Part shown: positions 43,895 to 52,963 of the stretch, piece by piece | Layout: each line of letters opens with the position of its first letter | How positions within the stretch are numbered: position 1 is the stretch's first letter | Origin: Paeniglutamicibacter psychrophenolicus | GTDB lineage: Bacteria > Actinomycetota > Actinomycetes > Actinomycetales > Micrococcaceae | DNA length: 64,000 bases | Assembly (NCBI RefSeq): GCF_017876575.1 | Contig: NZ_JAGIOE010000001.1 | Coordinates: forward strand, 682,001-746,000 | Reading direction: 5' to 3' | Program-made: the position numbers and the translations under genes | The notes under the pieces: model-generated | Seen by the model: only the letters and a program-made list of their open reading frames with translations | Databases searched by the model: none | What the model was told of the DNA's origin: nothing

Positions 43895-44256
43895 GGTGTT
43901 TCTCCTGTCTGTTCGCGGGCTTCAAGGCCGTCGAGCTGGTCCTCGAGGTTGAACACCTCGGTGAGTTGAAGGAATTCCGCATCGGGCGGGAGATCCAGGT
44001 CTTCGAAGAAGCCGGCCATCTCCGCCTGCCAGCGGGCGTTGACCTCGGTGGCGTTCATGGCGGCCTGCGCCGCGGTCAGGTCCTCGGTCTCGAAGTAGCC
44101 GATGAGCAGCCCGTCCGCGCGGAGGAACAGCGAGTAGTTGTGCCAGCCGCTTTCCTTCAGCGCGGCGAGCATCCCGGGCCACACCGCTGTATGCCGGCGG
44201 GTGTATTCGGCGATGAGCGCGGGCTTGATGCGCAGCTGGAAGCACACGCGTTTCAC
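43891..44256 (-). CDS. rhaM: L-rhamnose mutarotase
   Basis: A 121-residue ferredoxin-like dimeric protein that interconverts alpha and beta L-rhamnose. Signature: FQLRIKPALIAEYTRRHTAV with WPGMLAALKESGWHNYSLF and GYFETED, then NARWQAEMAGFF. The start is the GTG at 44256, which overlaps the stop of the upstream isomerase-like gene (GTGA). A longer ORF to 44337 would overlap that gene by 85 bases and is rejected. Coupled to rhaI downstream. Confidence 0.93.
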   Translation of the reverse strand: MKRVCFQLRIKPALIAEYTRRHTAVWPGMLAALKESGWHNYSLFLRADGLLIGYFETEDLTAAQAAMNATEVNARWQAEMAGFFEDLDLPPDAEFLQLTEVFNLEDQLDGLEAREQTGETP

Positions 44257-45704
44257 GATCGGGCCCCCACGGTGCGGTGTTCGATGCCCAGCAGGGACGC
44301 GGCGGCGGCTAGCTGCGCCGAGCGGTGCCCGGTGCACAGCGCCCAGTGGTGCCCGACCCCGGTGGCGGACCAGTCATCGACCCAGAGCCCGGGGTCGGTG
44401 CCGAAGTCCACCCGGGAGGTGGTGTTGCCGATGCCCAGCAGCGGGCCGGCGGTCACGGTGCCCTCGGAGGTGATGAAGCTGTAGGACCCGTCCCGGTCCT
44501 CGCCGATCCCGAAGCAGGTCACCGCTCCGTGGCGGACGTCGAACTCGACCGAGACGCCCCAGCCGCGCTTGCCGTGGTAGACGCCCAGCCCGCGCAGCAG
44601 CGGCTGCCCGGAGGAGATGCGCAGGTGCGCGGGGCCGTCGTGGCCCATCTCCACCACGTTGGCATCGAAGTCCAGGGCCTGGATCTCGGTGAAGGAGCCG
44701 CCGGCGCCCAGGGTATCGGCGGCGAGCATCGCCAGGGAGGTGCGCAGCTCGTATTCCCCGGCCATCGGGATCCCGCGGGCCGTGAGCAGCGAGGCGCCCA
44801 GGATCATCCCGGCGCCGAGGCGCTCGTGGATTTCCCCGGCCAGCCCGCGGTGGTAGTAGGCCAGCGAGTCCAGGCCGAAGTCGGAGACCAGGGCGTCCAG
44901 GCCCACCGAGACCTTCGCGGCCCAGGAAAGGTCGGCCGCGTTCACCGAGGCGTCGAGGCGGAACACGGTCTTGGCCAGCTCGACGCGTGCTGCGACCTGG
45001 GCGTCGGTGACGGCGGCGACCCGCTCGCGCAGGTCGTCGAATTCGAGGATTTCCACGTGCGAGCCGAAGCGGGCGGATATGTTCAGCGGGTCGGTGGAGA
45101 CATCGAGCATCCCCGGGTACAGGTGGCCCATCAGCCCGTGCCTGGCGGTGCGCAGGCGCCCGCGCACCGCGGCGGCGGCAACCCAGTTCCCGATGCGCTC
45201 CCATGCGGTGTCCTGGCGCAGGTGCCCGGAAACCGAGCGGAAATCGATGCCGGCGCGGCGGAAGACGTTGGCGATCTCGGGGATCGGGCATTGCCCGCAG
45301 TAGGCCAGCCAGTCCCCGGTGGTGAAAGTGGGGTGGTCCATGGAGGCGGTGGGCTGCAGGTCGATGACCAGCACCGGGGCCCCGGCGCGCTGGGCGATGG
45401 GCAGCACCATGGAGGCGGTGAGGTAGGTGGCGGCGAAGACGACCAGTAGGTCGCAGTCCGCCGCCCGCAGCACCTGGGCCGCGGCGTTGGCCCCGGGGGC
45501 GTCGGAGACGAAGCCGGCGTCGATCAGTTCGACATCCGGTTCCGCCAGGCGCGTGGCCACGTAGGCTGCCGATTCCCTGAGCCGGGGCAACAGGTCCGGG
45601 AACTGGTCCCAGTAGGCGCCCAGGCCCCCGGAGACCAGCCCGATGCGGGTCTTGGGCCTGGTGCGGGGCTCCAAGAGCGCGGCAAGGGGGCTTGTTTCGG
45701 GCAT
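44253..45704 (-). CDS. L-fucose/L-arabinose isomerase family protein
   Basis: A 483-residue protein of the FucI/AraA fold. It begins RIGLVSGGLGAYWDQFPDLL, with VFAATYLTASMVLPIAQRAG, LAYCGQCPIPEIANVFRRAG and GHLRQDTAW in the N-terminal halves, a central GHLYPGMLDVSTDPL, and a C-terminal LRISSGQPLLRGLGVYHGKR. It is clearly distinct from RhaI, which is also present. Its job in a rhamnose operon is not obvious. It may isomerise another deoxy or pento sugar (L-fucose, L-arabinose, L-lyxose), widening the operon's substrate range (inference). AAGGAG precedes the ATG. It is coupled to rhaM. Confidence 0.82.
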   Translation of the reverse strand: MPETSPLAALLEPRTRPKTRIGLVSGGLGAYWDQFPDLLPRLRESAAYVATRLAEPDVELIDAGFVSDAPGANAAAQVLRAADCDLLVVFAATYLTASMVLPIAQRAGAPVLVIDLQPTASMDHPTFTTGDWLAYCGQCPIPEIANVFRRAGIDFRSVSGHLRQDTAWERIGNWVAAAAVRGRLRTARHGLMGHLYPGMLDVSTDPLNISARFGSHVEILEFDDLRERVAAVTDAQVAARVELAKTVFRLDASVNAADLSWAAKVSVGLDALVSDFGLDSLAYYHRGLAGEIHERLGAGMILGASLLTARGIPMAGEYELRTSLAMLAADTLGAGGSFTEIQALDFDANVVEMGHDGPAHLRISSGQPLLRGLGVYHGKRGWGVSVEFDVRHGAVTCFGIGEDRDGSYSFITSEGTVTAGPLLGIGNTTSRVDFGTDPGLWVDDWSATGVGHHWALCTGHRSAQLAAAASLLGIEHRTVGARS

Positions 45705-45746
45705 GGCGAACTCCTTCGTGGTCTGCGGGGCAAGAAGTGTGTGGGT

Positions 45747-45795
45747 GGTGTGCGGGCGTGCGGTCCGGATGTTCCGGGCCGCACGCCCGCACACC
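45747..45795 (-). terminator. 22-bp intra-operon hairpin after the rhamnose binding protein
   Basis: 45747-45768 pairs with 45774-45795 around the loop ATGTT, a 22-bp stem with one G-T pair. It sits 20 bases after the binding-protein stop and 43 bases before the isomerase-like start. It probably acts as a partial terminator or 3-prime stabiliser that lets the binding protein be made in excess. Confidence 0.75.
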
Positions 45796-45814
45796 GCGGG
45801 GAAGAATCGGGCGA

Positions 45815-46879
45815 CTAGAAGTCGTAGTCGTCGATGTTGTCCTTGTTGAACACCGTCGGCGGGCCGACGATCACGATGCCGCCGTCCTCGATGGTGCGCT
45901 CGCCGAGGTCGCCGGCGGTGAACTTGTCGCCGACCGCCCCGGTGATGGTGCCGTCGACCAGGGCCTTGGCCGCGTAGGCGGCGACCTCGCCGAGCTGTGC
46001 CGGGTCCCAGAGCGCGAACTCGCTCACGGTCCCGTCCTTGACGAAGGAGCGCATCTCATTGGGCAGTCCCAGCCCGGTCAGCGCGACCTTGCCCTTGTAC
46101 TGGCTGGTGGACAGGTAGCGGGCCGTGGCCGCGATGCCCACGGTGGTGGGGGAGATGATGCCCTTGAGGTTCGGGTGGGCCTGCATCAGGCCCTGGGCCT
46201 CCTGGAAGGACTTGGCATCGTCGTCGTCGCCGTAGACCTTGGCGACCAGCTTGATGTCCTTGTAGTCGGGGTTGGACTTCAGCTCCTCCTCCATGAACTT
46301 GATCCACTCGTTCTGGTTGGTGGCGTTTGCCGTGGCCGAGAGGATCGCGATCTCGCCCGCCCCGCCGATCTGCTCGGAGATCAGCTTGGTCTGGATCAGC
46401 GCCACGTCCTTGGCCACGACCTGGGAGATGAACACGTCGCGGCACTCGGGGTTGGTGTCCGAGTCGAAGGCGACGATCTTGGCCCCGGCGGTGCGGGCCT
46501 CGTCCAGGGCCGAGCAGACGGCGTCGGGGTCGTTGGCGGCGATCACGATCGCGTTGGTGCCGGCCTGGGTCTCGGCGTTGATGAAGGTGACCTGGGAGGA
46601 GGCCGAGGCCTCCAGCGGGCCCACGACGTTGGCGGTGGCGAAGCCGGCCGCCGTGGCAGCGGTCTTGCCGCCGCCCAGGACCACGTCGGTGTAGGGGTTG
46701 TTCAGCTGCTTGGGGATGAAGGTGATGGTGGCGTCGGCCTTGGCCGACCCGCTTGCCCCCTCGGATCCCGCCGGGGCGGCGCCGCCCCCGGCGCAGGCAC
46801 TCAGGGCCAGGGCCGCGGCGGCGAGCGTCGCGGTGAGGGCGCCGACTCGTTTGGTGTGTGTGGTGCGTGGGATGGACAT
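45815..46879 (-). CDS. Rhamnose ABC transporter substrate-binding lipoprotein
   Basis: A 354-residue binding protein. The signal peptide (MSIPRTTHTKRVGALTATL) ends at lipobox LSAC with the lipidated Cys29, followed by a Gly/Ser/Ala linker. The periplasmic-binding-protein type I fold begins ATITFIPKQLNNPYTDVVLG, with NAIVIAANDPDAVCSAL and KIVAFDSDTNPECRDVFISQ, as in the RhaS/LsrB sugar-binding subfamily. It captures L-rhamnose outside the membrane for the two permeases and the ATPase encoded upstream. A stable hairpin follows the stop. Confidence 0.92.
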   Translation of the reverse strand: MSIPRTTHTKRVGALTATLAAAALALSACAGGGAAPAGSEGASGSAKADATITFIPKQLNNPYTDVVLGGGKTAATAAGFATANVVGPLEASASSQVTFINAETQAGTNAIVIAANDPDAVCSALDEARTAGAKIVAFDSDTNPECRDVFISQVVAKDVALIQTKLISEQIGGAGEIAILSATANATNQNEWIKFMEEELKSNPDYKDIKLVAKVYGDDDDAKSFQEAQGLMQAHPNLKGIISPTTVGIAATARYLSTSQYKGKVALTGLGLPNEMRSFVKDGTVSEFALWDPAQLGEVAAYAAKALVDGTITGAVGDKFTAGDLGERTIEDGGIVIVGPPTVFNKDNIDDYDF

Positions 46880-46962
46880 TGCGGGTTTTCCTTCCTCGGT
46901 GGCGGGTGGCCCGCCGGGTATGGGATGGTGTGGTGTTCCGGTGCGGTTCGGTGCGCGGGTGT

Positions 46963-48030
46963 TTAGCCGGGCTCGGCCCCCTGGTCCTGGGCCAGGTGCC
47001 GGCGCAGCCTCTGGCTGTGCCGCCAGCGGCCCACGGCCGCGGAGATCGACGGGGCGATGACCGAGGCGATGAGCAGCAGCCCGGTCACCGTCACCAGCAC
47101 GACGTCCGAGACGCGGCCCAGGCGCAGCGCGTAGTTCAGCGAGCCGATCAGCAGCACCCCGGCCAGCACCCCGGGGACCGAGCCCTTGCCGCCGAAGATC
47201 GAGACCCCGCCCAGCAGCACCGCGGCGATCACCGTCAGCTCCAGGCCCGAGGCGTTGTCGCTGCGGGCGCTGGTGTAGCGCAGCGTCCAGAAGACCCCGG
47301 CCGCGGCGGAGACCAGCCCGGAGGCCACGTAGAGCCAGAACTTGGAATTGCCCACGTTGATGCCCACGAAGTGTGCGGCGTCCTTGGAGTAGCCCATGGC
47401 GTAGAGCCCGCGGCCGAAGGCGGTGTGGTGCAGCACCAGCCCGAAGACGAGTACGACGGCTGCCACCGGCAGGATCACCAGCGGGATGCCGCTGGTGCCC
47501 AGCTTGGCCGAGGCCAGCGCGGTGATCTCCTTGGGGAAGTTGGCCACCGCGTTGTCGCCGATGACCACCAGGGCCAGCCCGCGGAAGAGCGCCAGGGTGC
47601 CGATGGTGACAGCGAGCGAGGGCAGCCCCACGTAGGCGATGAGCACCCCGTTGAAGATCCCGGCCAGCAGCCCGACGCCGAGGGCCAGCCCGATGGACAC
47701 CCAGATCCCGGCGCCCGAGGCCCAGGCGACGCCGAGCACCGCGGAGGACAGCCCCGCGATGCTGGCCACGGACAGATCGATCTCCCCGGTGACGATGATC
47801 AGCGTCATCGGCATGGCGATCAGCAGCGTCGGGACCACGTCCAGCAGCAGGAACCCGGTGGTGACCGGGGAGGCGAAGCGCGGGATCGACAGTGCCGCGT
47901 AGGCCAGGAAGGCCAACAGGATGTAGATCATGGTGGCGTCGCGCCCGGCGTACCAGCGCGGCCCGCGCACGGGTGCCACGTCGGCGAGCGAGGCGGTGGT
48001 GTCCACGGCCACGGTGGCGTGCTCAGACAT
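46963..48030 (-). CDS. Rhamnose ABC transporter permease (second)
   Basis: A 355-residue permease of the ribose/rhamnose type with about ten helices. Diagnostic segments are IIVTGEIDLSVASIAGLSSA and TIGTLALFRGLALVVIGDNA, and near the C-terminus VLLGGVSIFGGKGSVPGVLA. Its start (48030, with AAAGGGAGG) lies eight bases inside the end of the preceding permease gene, so it is tightly coupled. It forms the membrane channel with the other permease. Confidence 0.9.
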   Translation of the reverse strand: MSEHATVAVDTTASLADVAPVRGPRWYAGRDATMIYILLAFLAYAALSIPRFASPVTTGFLLLDVVPTLLIAMPMTLIIVTGEIDLSVASIAGLSSAVLGVAWASGAGIWVSIGLALGVGLLAGIFNGVLIAYVGLPSLAVTIGTLALFRGLALVVIGDNAVANFPKEITALASAKLGTSGIPLVILPVAAVVLVFGLVLHHTAFGRGLYAMGYSKDAAHFVGINVGNSKFWLYVASGLVSAAAGVFWTLRYTSARSDNASGLELTVIAAVLLGGVSIFGGKGSVPGVLAGVLLIGSLNYALRLGRVSDVVLVTVTGLLLIASVIAPSISAAVGRWRHSQRLRRHLAQDQGAEPG

Positions 48031-49063
48031 TGCGGCCCTCCCTTTCACGCAGGTGCTTGGCGTGGCGCAGCGAGGCCAGCCGGTCGATGAGGATGGCGGT
48101 GATGATCAGCACGCCGACGATGGCCTGCTGCCAGAACTTGTCCACGCGCAGCGCGGTGAGCGAGCTGGTGATGGTGTTGAGCAGGATCGCGCCGATGGCG
48201 GCACCGATCACGGTGCCCGATCCGCCGAAGATCGCCACGCCGCCGACCACCGCGGCGGCGACCACGTCCAGCTCCAGGCCGCTGCCGGTGGTCGCGCCCA
48301 CCGCGTTGAAGCGGCTGGCGTAGAGCACCCCGGCCAACCCGGCCAGCGCCCCGTTGACGAGGAACGCGGTGAAGACCCGGGTGGAGGTGTTGATGCCGAA
48401 GAGCTTGGCGGCCTCGGGGTCCGAGCCGATCGCGTAGAGGTCGCGCCCGGAGCGGGCCCCGGCCAGGTACACGGCCAGCACGATCACGACGGCCAGCGCC
48501 AGCACGGTGATGATCGGCACGCCCAGCAGCGTGTCCACCGAGAGGTTCCCGAAGGCCTCGGGCCTGTCCCCGGCGAAGAATTGCCGCGGCCCGGCCCAGC
48601 CGTTGTTCACGCCGCGGAAGACGTAGAGCGTGCCCAGGGTGATCACCAGCGAGGGGACCTTCGCCCACACCGTCAGCAGCCCGTTGAGCGAGCCGAGCAG
48701 CGCGCCGAACCCGACGCCGACCAGCAGCACCAGCCAGATGGGCATGGTGGGGGCGGCGGCGAAGATGCTGCCGGTGCCAAAGGCCACCAGGCCCAGGATG
48801 GACCCGACGGACAAATCGATGTTGCGGGTGACGATGACCATGGTCTGCCCGGCGGCCAGCAGCATCATGATGGTGGCGTTGAGCATCAGGTCCTTCATCC
48901 CCTGCGGGGAGAGGAACAGCGGGTTGACCGCAGCGGTGACGATGACCAGGGCCACCAGGGCGACGGTGACAGGTAGTTCGCGCAGCCGCAGCAGCGCGCC
49001 CAGGCGCGAGGTGGCCCCGGCTTCGGCGGGGCCGGGGCGGGTTTGCGTGGCTTGGGTGCTCAT
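48023..49063 (-). CDS. Rhamnose ABC transporter permease (first)
   Basis: A 346-residue permease, paralogue of the next gene: [40 protein letters not shown], and [20 protein letters not shown]. About ten helices. The ATG overlaps the stop of the ATPase gene (ATGA). Having two different permeases is characteristic of rhamnose (RhaP/RhaQ) and autoinducer-2 importers, as opposed to the homodimeric ribose permease. Confidence 0.9.
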   Translation of the reverse strand: MSTQATQTRPGPAEAGATSRLGALLRLRELPVTVALVALVIVTAAVNPLFLSPQGMKDLMLNATIMMLLAAGQTMVIVTRNIDLSVGSILGLVAFGTGSIFAAAPTMPIWLVLLVGVGFGALLGSLNGLLTVWAKVPSLVITLGTLYVFRGVNNGWAGPRQFFAGDRPEAFGNLSVDTLLGVPIITVLALAVVIVLAVYLAGARSGRDLYAIGSDPEAAKLFGINTSTRVFTAFLVNGALAGLAGVLYASRFNAVGATTGSGLELDVVAAAVVGGVAIFGGSGTVIGAAIGAILLNTITSSLTALRVDKFWQQAIVGVLIITAILIDRLASLRHAKHLREREGRNV

Positions 49064-50583
49064 GCGGCTGCCTCGTTCGATCCGGTGGCGGCGTGCATGA
49101 CGGATTCGGGGGTGGCCTCGGCGCGCTCGAGCGCCGCGGAGATGAGCCCCTCGTGCATGACCAGCACCCTGTCGGCCATGCCCAGGACCTCGGGCAGCTC
49201 GGAGGAGATCATCAGGATCGCCATGCCGTGCCCGGCCAGTTCGGCGACCAACCGGTGCACCTCGGCCTTGGTGCCCACGTCGATGCCGCGGGTGGGCTCG
49301 TCGATGATCAGCACCTTCGGCTCGGTGGCCAGCCACTTGGCCAGCACGACCTTTTGCTGGTTCCCGCCCGAGAGGGTGGAGACGGCCTGGTCCATGGAGG
49401 AGGTCTTGACCTGCAGGGTGCGGGCCCAGGTGGCGGCGGTGCGCTTTTCGGCGCGGAAGTCGATGAGCCCGAAGCGGGAGAAGCGGCGGCGCAGCGTCAG
49501 TGCGGTGTTCCGGGCCACCGACAGGTCCATGACCAGGCCCTGCTTGCGCCGGTCCTCGGGGACGAAGCCGATGCCCGCGGCGATGGCGGCCTGCGGGTTC
49601 CCCGGGGCAAGTTCATGTCCGTTGACGCTCACGGTCCCGGAGGTGGATTTGTCGATCCCGAAGATGGCGCGGGCGACCTCGGTGCGCCCGGCTCCCACCA
49701 GCCCGGCCAGCGCCACGATCTCGCCGGCACGCACACAGAAGTCGATGTCCCGGAACACGCCCTTGCGCCCCAGGCCCGAGACCTGCAGGACGACCGGGCC
49801 GGGTTCGGTGTTGCGGGCGGGGAACAGGGCGTCCACGTCGCGTCCGACCATCTCGTGCACGATGGCCTCAACGGTGGTCTCGGTGGTGGGGTGGGTGGAG
49901 ATGTAGCGGCCGTCGCGCATCACGGTGATGCGGTCGGCCAGGGCGAAGACCTCGTCGAAGCGGTGGGAGATGAACAGGATCGCCGCTCCGGCATCGCGCA
50001 GGGCGCGGGCCACCTTGAACAGCCTCTCGACCTCCGCCCCGGAGAGTGCCGCGGTGGGTTCGTCCATGACCAGCACCTTGGCGTCCAGCGAGATGGCCTT
50101 GGCGATCTCGATGAGCTGCTGGTCGGCGATGGACAGGCCCTCGGCGCGGCGGCCCGGGTTCATGGGCACCCCGAGCCGGGTGAAGAGCGAGGCCGCATCG
50201 CGGCGCATCTGCGCGTGGTCGATGAGCCCGAGCCGGTTCTTGGGTTGGCGCCCGATGAAGATGTTCTCCGCCACGCTCAAGTCGGGGAAGAGCGTGGGCT
50301 CCTGGTAGATGACCGAGATCCCGGTGGCCTTGGAATCGGCCACCGACCTGAATGCGCAGGGGGCGCCGTCCATGGTGAAGGTTCCGGCGTCCGGGGCGTG
50401 GACCCCGGCAAGGATCTTGACCAGGGTGGACTTTCCGGCACCGTTTTCCCCGCAGAGCGCGAGGATCTCCCCGGCACGCAACTCGATGGTGCCATCGGCC
50501 AGGGCCACCACGGGCCCGAAGGTCTTCAGGGCCCCGTGCAAGGCCAGGAGCACTGGGCCCTGGGCTGCGGCGGATGCTTCCAT
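49060..50583 (-). CDS. Rhamnose ABC transporter ATP-binding protein (two-domain)
   Basis: A 507-residue sugar-importer ATPase with two nucleotide-binding domains. Domain 1 has Walker [12 protein letters not shown] near residue 46 and Walker [14 protein letters not shown], but its signature [13 protein letters not shown] departs from LSGGQ. Domain 2 has the degenerate A loop [19 protein letters not shown], signature [16 protein letters not shown] and [16 protein letters not shown]. This asymmetric layout is typical of RbsA/RhaT-type ATPases. It is the first gene of the rhamnose operon; the promoter and operator lie immediately upstream. ATG 50583 is used, and a GTG at 50595 is possible. Confidence 0.92.
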   Translation of the reverse strand: MEASAAAQGPVLLALHGALKTFGPVVALADGTIELRAGEILALCGENGAGKSTLVKILAGVHAPDAGTFTMDGAPCAFRSVADSKATGISVIYQEPTLFPDLSVAENIFIGRQPKNRLGLIDHAQMRRDAASLFTRLGVPMNPGRRAEGLSIADQQLIEIAKAISLDAKVLVMDEPTAALSGAEVERLFKVARALRDAGAAILFISHRFDEVFALADRITVMRDGRYISTHPTTETTVEAIVHEMVGRDVDALFPARNTEPGPVVLQVSGLGRKGVFRDIDFCVRAGEIVALAGLVGAGRTEVARAIFGIDKSTSGTVSVNGHELAPGNPQAAIAAGIGFVPEDRRKQGLVMDLSVARNTALTLRRRFSRFGLIDFRAEKRTAATWARTLQVKTSSMDQAVSTLSGGNQQKVVLAKWLATEPKVLIIDEPTRGIDVGTKAEVHRLVAELAGHGMAILMISSELPEVLGMADRVLVMHEGLISAALERAEATPESVMHAATGSNEAAA

Positions 50584-50630
50584 GTTCTGGTTCACCTTTG
50601 CGGTAGGTTCGAGGACGGACCCGAACAAAA

Positions 50631-50642
50631 TGAATCGTTTCA
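50631..50642. promoter_or_regulatory. Probable LacI-type operator 1 (rhamnose operon)
   Basis: TGAATCGTTTCA is a near-palindrome centred on CG, the layout of LacI-family operators. It lies 18 bases downstream of the -10 box of the leftward promoter, so bound repressor would block transcription of the operon. Confidence 0.7.
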
Positions 50643-50659
50643 ATCCGGGTGTGGTCTAG

Positions 50660-50689
50660 ATCATAAGCAGCGGTATCGATGCGCGTCAA
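50660..50689 (-). promoter_or_regulatory. Promoter of the rhamnose operon
   Basis: On the minus strand TTGACG (50684-50689) and TATGAT (50660-50665) are separated by 18 bases. This is a good match to the housekeeping consensus. The start of transcription should be near 50653, giving a leader of about 70 bases. Confidence 0.7.
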
Positions 50690-50718
50690 CCAGTAAATGA
50701 AGAATTTGACAAAGTTTT

Positions 50719-50730
50719 TGATTCGTTTCA
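50719..50730. promoter_or_regulatory. Probable LacI-type operator 2 (regulator side)
   Basis: TGATTCGTTTCA matches operator 1 at 11 of 12 positions. It begins eight bases after TTGACA (50706-50711), inside the likely promoter of the LacI gene, which fits autoregulation. The two operators are 88 bases apart, a distance compatible with looping. Confidence 0.65.
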
Positions 50731-50788
50731 ATTTCGCGACTAGAGTGGCACCTGTCAACGCAACGAAGTTCAACGGGAAGGCCCAGCG

Positions 50789-51799
50789 ATGACTGTCAGC
50801 GTCAAGGACGTCGCCCAATTGGCCGGGGTTTCGGTCGGCACCGTCTCCAACGTGCTCAACCGCCCCGACCGGGTCACCCCGGGAACACTGCGGCGGGTCA
50901 ACGAGGCGATCGCCAAGCTGGGCTTCGTGCGCAACGCCGCGGCCAGCCAGTTGCGTGCCGGGCTCAGCCGCAGCGTCGGGCTGGTCGTGCTGGATTCGGC
51001 CAACCCGTTCTTCACCGACCTGGCCCGCGGGGCCGAGGACCACGCCGCCTCCCTGGGCATCAGCGTGCTGGTGGGCAACAGCGGCGAGGACCCGGCGCGC
51101 GAAGCGACCTACCTTGACCTCTTCGAGGAACAGCGCGTGCGCGGGGTGATGCTCTCGCCGGTGGGGGACATCACCGCCCGGCTCGAGCGACTGCGCGGCC
51201 GCGGGATCGCCGCGGTGCTCGTGGACCGGCACACCCGCAACGCCGCCTTCTCCTCGGTGTCGGTCGACGACGTGGTCGGCGGGCACCTGGCGGCCGGGCA
51301 CCTGGCGTCCCTGGGCCGGAAGGACATCGCGTTCGTGGGCGGACCCATGCACATCCGCCAGGTCGCCGACCGGCTCGAGGGGGCCCGGATGGCGCTGGCC
51401 GAGGCCGGGTTGCCTGGACCGCGCGTGATCGAGGTGCCCTCGATGACGCTGCTTTCCGGGCGCGAGGTGGGCCGGGAGCTGGCCCGGGCGCCGGAATCCG
51501 AGCGGCCCGATGCGATCTTTGCCGCCAACGACATGCTCGGCCTGGGGCTGATGCAGGGGTTGTTGATGGGCTCGGGCCTGCGGATCCCCGAGGACATCGC
51601 GCTGATCGGCTACGACGACATCGCCTTTGCCGAATCGGCCATGGTCCCGATGAGCTCGATCCGGCAGGACGCGGCGGACCTGGGGCGCCGGGCCATGGAG
51701 CTGCTGCTCGAGGAGGCCGCCTCCGGCGACGGGTACGAACACCGCCAGGTGGTCACCGAGCCGACGCTGGTGGTGCGCGCCTCGACCCGTCCGGCGTAG
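50789..51799 (+). CDS. LacI family regulator of the rhamnose operon
   Basis: A 336-residue repressor. The N-terminal helix-turn-helix is SVKDVAQLAGVSVGTVSNVL (residues 4-23), with the hinge ASQLRAGLSRSVGLVV. The sugar-binding core has VVLDSANPFFTDLARGAED, SVDDVVGGHLAAGHL, AIFAANDMLGLGLMQGL and IALIGYDDIAFAESAMVP. Divergent from the transporter ATPase, it most likely represses the operon until L-rhamnose or a derivative is bound. AACGGGAAGG precedes the ATG. Its stop abuts the stop of the TDT transporter gene with no gap. Confidence 0.9.
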   Translation: MTVSVKDVAQLAGVSVGTVSNVLNRPDRVTPGTLRRVNEAIAKLGFVRNAAASQLRAGLSRSVGLVVLDSANPFFTDLARGAEDHAASLGISVLVGNSGEDPAREATYLDLFEEQRVRGVMLSPVGDITARLERLRGRGIAAVLVDRHTRNAAFSSVSVDDVVGGHLAAGHLASLGRKDIAFVGGPMHIRQVADRLEGARMALAEAGLPGPRVIEVPSMTLLSGREVGRELARAPESERPDAIFAANDMLGLGLMQGLLMGSGLRIPEDIALIGYDDIAFAESAMVPMSSIRQDAADLGRRAMELLLEEAASGDGYEHRQVVTEPTLVVRASTRPA

Positions 51800-51807
51800 C
51801 TACGCCG
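51792..51807. repeat. 16-bp palindrome spanning two abutting stop codons
   Basis: CGGCGTAGCTACGCCG is a perfect palindrome that contains the TAG of the LacI gene and, on the other strand, the TAG of the TDT gene, end to end. It could be part of a very short bidirectional terminator. Confidence 0.6.
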
Positions 51808-52903
51808 CGGGGGCCGGATGCTTCCCGGCGCGCAGCCAGCGCACCAGGGACGCGAGCATCAACACCGTGGTGCCGGCCCAGGCCGCCGCCGCGACCCACA
51901 CCCCGACCTCGCCGACGCCGACCATCACCGCGACGGATTCGCCGCGGCCAAAGGCAATGGACGCGGCAGACATCATGCCCAGCGGGAAGACGATGGCCCA
52001 CAGCCCGGTCTCGTAGCGCACCGGGTAGCGGCGCATCCCGTGCCGCCAGATCCCGAAGACCACCAGCAGCGGGATCCACCACATGCCCAGCGCCCACAGC
52101 ATGTAGCTGGCGCCGGCGACGAACACCGCGGTGCGCACCATCACCGGCAGGTCGGCGGGCATGGCCAGCACCTTCGCCCCGGCCAGCACCGTGATCGCGG
52201 TGGCCCCCATGAAGATCCAGTAGGTCGGACTCAGGTTCTCCGGGCGGTTGGGCAGGGTCAGCAGCCGCAGGGTCACCAGGGTGCCCACCAGCAGGTACAG
52301 CACCAACCCGACGCCCCAGGCGGCGACGGCCGCGGCCCCGGCCAACTCGTTGTGGGTGTTGCGGGCGATGACCGCCAGGGCGTTGGCCATGGACTGGGTG
52401 GCTACCACCCAGAGGAACCAGCTGCCGTTGGCGTCCTGCAGGATCGGGGTGGAGCGGTCGCGCAGCAGCATCGAGGACGGGATCCCGTAGTTCAATCCCA
52501 CCCAGAACACCCCGGCCACGATGGCCAGGGCCACCGCCGCGGAGGGGGTCCCGACCATGTCGAAGCCCAGGCCCAGCACGTTGGCCCCGGCCACGATGGT
52601 GAAGAACCCGAAGGTCTTGGCCGGGTCGTCGAGGTCCTTGAACAGGGGGCCGGGGTGGGCGATCGCGCGCCACGCCAGCGCCGCGGAGAGCAGCGCCCCG
52701 GCGGCCACGGCAATCCACAGCAGCACCGAGGCGGAGGTTTCGCGGCCCACCAGGGCCAGTGCGGTGGACAGGATGCCGGTGGCCATGACGAAGGAGAATG
52801 CGGCCGGCGGGAAGTCCTTGACGACCGCATCCAGCCGCCGGTGCGCGCGCCGCAGGTGCCCGTCCGGTGCGGCGGCGGGAGTGGGTGGGTTCATGGGCGG
52901 CAC
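51800..52903 (-). CDS. TDT family transporter (TehA / C4-dicarboxylate-sulfite exporter type)
   Basis: A 367-residue membrane protein with about ten helices, of the tellurite-resistance/dicarboxylate transporter family. It has the early motif FPPAAFSFVMATGILSTAL, then FFTIVAGANVLGLGFDM, WFLWVVATQSMANALAVIA and YWIFMGATAITVLAGAKVLA, all typical. Substrates in the family include malate, sulfite and tellurite-linked anions. GTG 52903 is chosen because GAAGGAG lies five bases before it; TTG 52921 and ATG 52894 are alternatives. GATAAT about 30 bases further upstream may be its -10 box. Confidence 0.85.
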   Translation of the reverse strand: MPPMNPPTPAAAPDGHLRRAHRRLDAVVKDFPPAAFSFVMATGILSTALALVGRETSASVLLWIAVAAGALLSAALAWRAIAHPGPLFKDLDDPAKTFGFFTIVAGANVLGLGFDMVGTPSAAVALAIVAGVFWVGLNYGIPSSMLLRDRSTPILQDANGSWFLWVVATQSMANALAVIARNTHNELAGAAAVAAWGVGLVLYLLVGTLVTLRLLTLPNRPENLSPTYWIFMGATAITVLAGAKVLAMPADLPVMVRTAVFVAGASYMLWALGMWWIPLLVVFGIWRHGMRRYPVRYETGLWAIVFPLGMMSAASIAFGRGESVAVMVGVGEVGVWVAAAAWAGTTVLMLASLVRWLRAGKHPAPAA

Positions 52904-52963
52904 GTGGGCTCCTTCGGACAAGACACCCTGCCAGATTATCCCGGACGCGCGCCCCTCAGGCGG

